From contig CBDCXQ010000001.1 of the NCBI GenBank assembly GCA_965223835.1, forward strand, positions 3,472,001 to 3,536,000: a stretch of 64,000 nt of DNA, read 5' to 3'. Positions 59,475 through 64,000 of the stretch are shown piece by piece; positions within the stretch are counted from its first letter, which is position 1, and the number at the start of each line of letters is the position of its first letter. The stretch comes from CAVYXZ01 sp965223835 (GTDB taxonomy: Bacteria; Chloroflexota; Anaerolineae; Aggregatilineales; Phototrophicaceae). Below the pieces are notes generated by a model. That model was not told where the DNA came from, did no database searches, and saw only the letters and a program-made list of their open reading frames with translations. The translations under genes and the position numbers were made by a program.

Positions 59475-61385
59475 TTAGAAGCCCAGCCGTAACGTCACCG
59501 CTTCCAGATGTTGCGGGCTTCCAATCAACGTCACTTCATCGTTGCGCTTAATCACCGTATGTCCATGGGGAACGATCAGCGTCCCATCACGCGTTATGCT
59601 CAACACCAGTACGTCCGCAGGCAATCGCAGGTCACGCAGCGGCAAATTATCAATATCGGGGTCGGTAACCGTAATCTGGACAATTTCGCTCTCAGGATGT
59701 TCTTCCAACAGGAGGGCGGCTGTTTGCGGCGCACGGACGAACTGATCGAGCAAATGAACCATCGCTGAGGCGGGATAAACCACATGAACCCCCAGTTGTC
59801 GGAATCGTTCAACCAGCGTGTAATCGTTCAGGCGGGCAACGACACGGGGAATACCAAAATGCTCGTAGGCCAGTTCACAAGCTTGCAAATTCTGGGCATC
59901 ATCACCCAGCATAACGACCAGGGCGTCGGTTGATGTTGTAATAATTTCAGCCAGCTCGTCGCGTGAAATCTCCAGTAAACAATGTGTCTGCAATTCACTG
60001 TTCGCTGCCAGTTGAATCTGATCAGGATCCGTATCTGCAATAATGACCTGCCAATTGTGACGCGCAAGCTGCTGGGCCAACGCCTGCGACTGGCCTCCCA
60101 TTCCCAGAATGAGAACATCGCGCACCCGATCAGGTTCTGCCTGCGCTGGCAGATGCGCTTCACCCATGCGACGGATAGCGGCTTTAAATAGAATCGGTCC
60201 CACAGTTTCGTTAATGACAATGACTGAGATAATCATGGTGGCAAAAGCATCGCCAAACACGGGAAACTCAGCCGCAACTTCGCGTGCTAATCCCAGCGCA
60301 ACCCCGGCCTGAGTGACAAAGCCCATCCATAACAGCCGATTCTGACCGCTAGGATCACCGGCAACCGTACCGCCGACAAACGATCCAATAATCACCCCGG
60401 ACAAGCGCACAGCAAATAAGAGAAGGGCAATCGGCCAAGTTGCCAAAAAAATGTCCAATGATAACGATGCGCCGGTCAGCGTAAAAAAGATCACGTATAT
60501 TATCGGACCAATATCGTGTAAAATTTTGGCAAATTCATCGCGAAAGCGCGTGCCATTGGTTACAAACAAACTCGCAATCACACAAATCAGCAGCGGTTCC
60601 AAAAAAACCTCAAACGGTAGCTCGTTATGAGAAAATGCCCGCAGCCACCCGGAGAAAATAAAAACACTAAAGCCGATCAACACAATGCCCCCCGCTTTAA
60701 GCCGGGCATCCCAATGACGGGCCAGTAGCGCTTCAAGCAACTTACCAATAATTATTCCAGCCAACAGGGCCAGTGCAATTTCACCCACAAGCAGCACAAA
60801 GATCGCCAGGCTGGGACTGCTGCTGGTTATTAGCGTATCGGCCAGCGATGAATCAATCGCAAAGACGACGATAACGACCAGATCCATAAATACCGTCACA
60901 CCCAGAATCGTTTTAGTAAATGTCCCTCTGGCCCTTAGCTCATTGACAATTGCAATCGCCGAAGAAGGTGAGCGTGCAACCATGATCGCCCCAACCAGCA
61001 TAGCAGCAGCAATCCGGCTGGCAGGAGGCAAATCCTGCATAAATGGAATTGAGTCAGCAACCATGAAAACAGTTATGGAGCCAATGAGATGCGTCACGAT
61101 GACCAGACCAGCAGTCACCCATGCGATGCTCTTTAGACGACTGCGCAACTCCTTGAAGTAGAGTTCGCTGCCCGCAGCAAAAGCGATGATCGCCAATGAG
61201 AACTGCTCGACAAAATGTAAGTCATGGGTTACTTCCACCGACATAAATTCGAGGATGAACGGCCCGGCAAAGATACCGGTGACCAGATAACCGGTGATTC
61301 GCGGCAAGCGAAAATGTCCAAAAACCGTACCAATCTGGTTGGCGGCCAGCGCAATAAGTCCAAAAGCAAGCAATTCAAGCAGCAT
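59475..61385 (-). CDS. CPA2 antiporter with RCK (TrkA-N/C) domains
   Basis: A 636-residue protein. An N-terminal Kef-type transporter of about 12 helices (ALAANQIGTVFGHFRLPRIT, AMLVGAIMVARSPSSAIAIV) is followed by a TrkA-N nucleotide-binding domain (DVLILGMGGQSQALAQQLARH, about 418 onward) and a TrkA-C-like domain (LPADVLVLSITRDGTLIVPHG) near residue 600. Regulation by nucleotide or redox state is thus expected. ATG 61385 is used rather than the TTG upstream at 61457. It is divergent from a second RCK antiporter, with an inverted CCGAT/ATCGG pair in the gap (61430-61448). Confidence 0.9.
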   Translation of the reverse strand: MLLELLAFGLIALAANQIGTVFGHFRLPRITGYLVTGIFAGPFILEFMSVEVTHDLHFVEQFSLAIIAFAAGSELYFKELRSRLKSIAWVTAGLVIVTHLIGSITVFMVADSIPFMQDLPPASRIAAAMLVGAIMVARSPSSAIAIVNELRARGTFTKTILGVTVFMDLVVIVVFAIDSSLADTLITSSSPSLAIFVLLVGEIALALLAGIIIGKLLEALLARHWDARLKAGGIVLIGFSVFIFSGWLRAFSHNELPFEVFLEPLLICVIASLFVTNGTRFRDEFAKILHDIGPIIYVIFFTLTGASLSLDIFLATWPIALLLFAVRLSGVIIGSFVGGTVAGDPSGQNRLLWMGFVTQAGVALGLAREVAAEFPVFGDAFATMIISVIVINETVGPILFKAAIRRMGEAHLPAQAEPDRVRDVLILGMGGQSQALAQQLARHNWQVIIADTDPDQIQLAANSELQTHCLLEISRDELAEIITTSTDALVVMLGDDAQNLQACELAYEHFGIPRVVARLNDYTLVERFRQLGVHVVYPASAMVHLLDQFVRAPQTAALLLEEHPESEIVQITVTDPDIDNLPLRDLRLPADVLVLSITRDGTLIVPHGHTVIKRNDEVTLIGSPQHLEAVTLRLGF

Positions 61386-61518
61386 AGGCTGATTCCAGGT
61401 AGCAATATTAAAGTCGAAATTCAGTTTAGCCGATATAATATAAATCGGATATTGCAATTAAGATCATATTCGTCTAAAAAAATATATTCACCCCTTAAAA
61501 CATGAGGAGAATTTCTCA

Positions 61519-63369
61519 TTGATTGAAAATCCGTTAATCGGTCTGGCAAGCATTCTGGTCCTGGGCACCCTGGCACAGTGGCTGGCCTGGCGACTGCGCC
61601 TACCATCCATCCTGTTACTGTTGTTAACCGGGTTCGTCATTGGACCTGTCACTGGAATACTAAATCCGGACGCGCTCCTGGGCGATCTAATTTTCCCGAT
61701 TGTCTCCCTATCGGTTGCAGTCATCATCTTCGAAGGCGGGCTGACACTGAACCTGACAGAACTCCGTGAAGTTGGCGTGGTTGTGCGCCGCATTATCAGC
61801 ATCGGCACGCTGGTCACGTGGGTACTGGGAGCCGCTGCCGCCTATTATATCCTCAACGTCCAACTGCCGATCGCCATCCTGCTGGGTGCTATTCTCACCG
61901 TATCGGGTCCTACTGTCGTTATTCCTTTGTTGCGGCACGTTCGCCCTACTGCTCGTGTCAGTTCGACCCTCAAGTGGGAAGGTATCCTGATTGACCCGGT
62001 CGGCGCGACGTTAGCGGTACTGGTTTTCGAAGCAATTATCGCGGGTGAAGGCGTACCCGATCTGCCGGTTGCAATCGCCGCGGGCATTTTCAAGGCACTG
62101 ATTGTGGGTGTCATTGTCGGATTAATCGGTGCCGGGCTGATTTACTTTCCGATTCGTCGCTACTGGGTTCCCGACAGTTTACATAATCCAATGACGTTGA
62201 TGCTCGTTATTGCTGCATTTGTCGTTGCCAATTTACTTCAGGAGGAAGCGGGGCTGCTGGCCGTCACGGTGATGGGCATTGCACTGGCGAATCAGCGCAA
62301 CATCAATGTCCGCAATATCGTTCGCTTCAAAGAAAATTTGGTACTGCTGTTGCTCTCCAGTGTGTTTATCATTCTCGCAGCCCGTTTGCAACTAAGTGAC
62401 CTGAGTCAACTGGGACCCAGCAGCCTTCTGTTTGTGGCCGTCCTTATCATTATCGTGCGGCCATTGGCCGTGTTAGCGTCCAGCATCGGTTCCGAACTCA
62501 ACTGGCGGGAACGCGCCTTTGTCGCGGCATTGGCACCACGCGGGATTGTGGCAGCGGCGGTTTCAGCCATCTTTGCCCTGGAACTCTCTCACCATGATTT
62601 TGAGCAATACGAGGTGTTGGTCCCCGTCACGTTCCTGGTCATTGTTGGTACCGTGTCAGTCTATAGCCTGTCAGCATCATTTATCGCAAATCGCCTGGGC
62701 ATCGCGCAGGCTGACCCCCAAGGTATCCTGTTCGTCGGGGCGCATAGCTGGGCACGACGCATGGCCGAAGCATTACATAAAGCGGGCCGTCGGGTGCTGT
62801 TGGTCGATAGCAACTGGAATAATGTTCAAGAAGCCCGCATGATGGGCCTACCGGTGCAATTTGGCAGCATTCTCTCTGAAGACATGCTGGACGAGTTGGA
62901 CCTCAATGGTATTGGCCGGATTTTGGCCTTAACATCTAACGATGAGGTGAACGCGCTGGCGGATCTACATTTCATGGAGGTGTTCGACAGTTCGGCAACA
63001 TTCCAATTGTCAGCCAATGCCAAGTCACAACGTGAGGATATGTCACTGGAATTACATGGGCGGTATACATTCGGGCGCAATGTTACATATTCAGCCCTTT
63101 CGAAAATGTTTAACGCTGGCGCAGAAATTCGCACGACAGCGCTTACCGAAAAGTTCAACTTTGCCGCTCTCAAAGCTCAGGAAAAAGATCGCTTGATTCC
63201 ACTGTTTCTGCTGAGCAAAGATGGGCACACCGACATCTTCACAGTGGATCAGCAATTGGAACCGTTACCAGGGCAGACGGTTATCAGCATTGTCAATCCA
63301 GAACCCATTGTATCGCCCCCCAACCCAATACAGGCCGAAGATGCCGTTTTTACATCCAGGCCAGATTGA
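61519..63369 (+). CDS. Cation:proton antiporter with C-terminal TrkA-N domain
   Basis: A 616-residue transporter. The first 400 residues have about 12 helices with family motifs ITGFVIGPVTGILNPD-like LLTGFVIGPVTG, FEGGLTLNLTEL, and TVSGPTVVIPLLRHVRP, which fit the NhaP/CPA1-like group. A TrkA-N domain begins at ILFVGAHSWARRMAEALHKAG (about 401) with the NAD-binding LLVDSNWNNVQEAR. The TTG start at 61519 follows GAGGAGA by 8 nt. Its last 29 bp overlap the gamma-carbonic anhydrase start. Confidence 0.88.
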   Translation: MIENPLIGLASILVLGTLAQWLAWRLRLPSILLLLLTGFVIGPVTGILNPDALLGDLIFPIVSLSVAVIIFEGGLTLNLTELREVGVVVRRIISIGTLVTWVLGAAAAYYILNVQLPIAILLGAILTVSGPTVVIPLLRHVRPTARVSSTLKWEGILIDPVGATLAVLVFEAIIAGEGVPDLPVAIAAGIFKALIVGVIVGLIGAGLIYFPIRRYWVPDSLHNPMTLMLVIAAFVVANLLQEEAGLLAVTVMGIALANQRNINVRNIVRFKENLVLLLLSSVFIILAARLQLSDLSQLGPSSLLFVAVLIIIVRPLAVLASSIGSELNWRERAFVAALAPRGIVAAAVSAIFALELSHHDFEQYEVLVPVTFLVIVGTVSVYSLSASFIANRLGIAQADPQGILFVGAHSWARRMAEALHKAGRRVLLVDSNWNNVQEARMMGLPVQFGSILSEDMLDELDLNGIGRILALTSNDEVNALADLHFMEVFDSSATFQLSANAKSQREDMSLELHGRYTFGRNVTYSALSKMFNAGAEIRTTALTEKFNFAALKAQEKDRLIPLFLLSKDGHTDIFTVDQQLEPLPGQTVISIVNPEPIVSPPNPIQAEDAVFTSRPD

Positions 63370-63841
63370 CCCGTCGGTCTTCATCGCGGCAGGCGCGATA
63401 ATCGTTGGTGATGTTACCATTGGTGAAAATGCCAGCATCTGGTTCAATGCAGTGCTGCGCGGTGATACAGAAGCGTTGAACATTGGCGCAGGCAGCAATA
63501 TTCAGGATGGTGCTGTGCTTCATGCCGACCCTGGCTATCCAACGATCATCGGTGCTGGCTGTACGATTGGGCATGGCGCAATTGTTCACGGGGCACGCCT
63601 TGGTGATAATACAATGGTGGGTATGGGCGCGATTCTGTTGAATGGCGCAACTGTCGGGCCAGATTGTATTATCGGGGCCGGGGCGTTGCTCACCCAGGAT
63701 AAAATTTTCCCAGAGGGGTCACTGATTTTGGGCAGTCCTGCCAAAATCATCCGCCCGGTCACAGCAAACGAAATTTTGGCGAATCGCGACAGTGCTGCGG
63801 GCTATATCCAAAAAGCACGGTCGTTCAAAGCATCATCTTAA
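63341..63841 (+). CDS. Gamma-carbonic anhydrase family protein
   Basis: A 166-residue left-handed beta-helix protein of the gamma-CA/YrdA type. The hexapeptide repeat pattern (GAIIVGDVTIGENASIWFNAVLRGD) and three zinc-ligand histidines (LHADPG, IGHGAIVHGARLG) are present. Carbonic anhydrase activity has been shown only for some members. ATG 63341 is chosen because upstream codons lie inside the antiporter gene and homology begins here. The overlap with the antiporter suggests coupled expression and a possible link to pH or bicarbonate balance. Confidence 0.9.
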   Translation: MPFLHPGQIDPSVFIAAGAIIVGDVTIGENASIWFNAVLRGDTEALNIGAGSNIQDGAVLHADPGYPTIIGAGCTIGHGAIVHGARLGDNTMVGMGAILLNGATVGPDCIIGAGALLTQDKIFPEGSLILGSPAKIIRPVTANEILANRDSAAGYIQKARSFKASS

Positions 63842-63883
63842 TATTGTCAGGCTCAAGGCTTCGCGACTCGCAGTAAGGATCTT

Positions 63884-64000
63884 ATGGATTCGGAACAGAT
63901 TGACTTCAGCGCCGATCAACCCGGTGAACGGGTGGATAAGGCTATTCTGGCGCATATTGGGGATCGCTTATCACGCGCCCAATTGCAGACGCTGATCGCG
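63884..64000 (+). CDS. RluD-type pseudouridine synthase (5' end only)
   Basis: The first 39 codons before the window edge read FSADQPGERVDKAILAHIGD and LSRAQLQTLIA, the S4 RNA-binding domain at the start of RluC/RluD-family 23S rRNA pseudouridine synthases. ATG 63884 follows AAGGA with about 4 nt spacing. The catalytic domain lies beyond the window, so RluD versus RluC cannot be decided. Confidence 0.75.
   Translation, partial: MDSEQIDFSADQPGERVDKAILAHIGDRLSRAQLQTLIA

Overview
The window is a gene-dense bacterial chromosome segment of moderate GC, with no rRNA, CRISPR array, insertion sequence or prophage visible. The gene content suggests a Chloroflexota bacterium, perhaps Anaerolineae-like. 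Pointers are the trio of histidine phosphatase MSMEG_4193-type, DUF3090 and SCO1664-type kinase; large GT39 and GT87 membrane glycosyltransferases; FHA, roadblock and TPR proteins with Thr-Pro linkers; and lipoproteins with LTAC or VGAC lipoboxes. This placement is inference from family distribution, not from a marker gene.

Layout. 0-16 kb: central and sugar metabolism (transaldolase, a Gfo/Idh oxidoreductase with ThuA, aldo/keto reductase, xylulokinase), three glycosyltransferases, a LuxR-type regulator, a zinc ribbon/FHA protein, a roadblock protein and trmD. 16-27 kb: an Hsp70-like ATPase with an unusual C-terminal domain, a proton antiporter next to a PII-like protein, a PLAT protein with two lipoproteins, a pair of paralogous anchored proteins, a LAGLIDADG/HTH protein beside tRNA-Leu(CAA), and an ECF sigma/anti-sigma/Nudix operon. 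27-38 kb: a serine hydrolase with an HTH partner facing an AraC gene across a clear inverted repeat, a cyclase with AzlCD, an MFS carrier, a DadA-like oxidase preceded by a 20-codon ORF, methyltransferases, a ferredoxin and a phosphoesterase.

38-52 kb: the phosphatase/DUF3090/kinase trio, a secreted 5'-nucleotidase, a membrane TPR protein, a secreted Cys-rich protein, and two very acidic proteins built from PDWL motifs, the first with about eleven tandem 38-47 residue units. 52-64 kb: ndk, rsfS, two MFS carriers, tex, an Arf-like GTPase with a small partner that resembles GTPase-associated proteins, two divergent RCK-domain antiporters, a gamma-carbonic anhydrase overlapping the second antiporter, and the start of an RluD-type pseudouridine synthase.

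Best candidates for undescribed biology are (1) the Arf-like GTPase and its partner at 58.1-59.4 kb, (2) the kinase/phosphatase/DUF3090 trio at 38.0-40.0 kb, (3) the PDWL-repeat protein pair at 45.5-52.1 kb, (4) the antiporter/PII-like pair at 18.5-20.1 kb, and (5) the Hsp70 with a C-terminal beta domain at 16.6-18.3 kb. Genes are packed tightly: many same-strand pairs overlap by ATGA, and five convergent pairs overlap at their stop codons.
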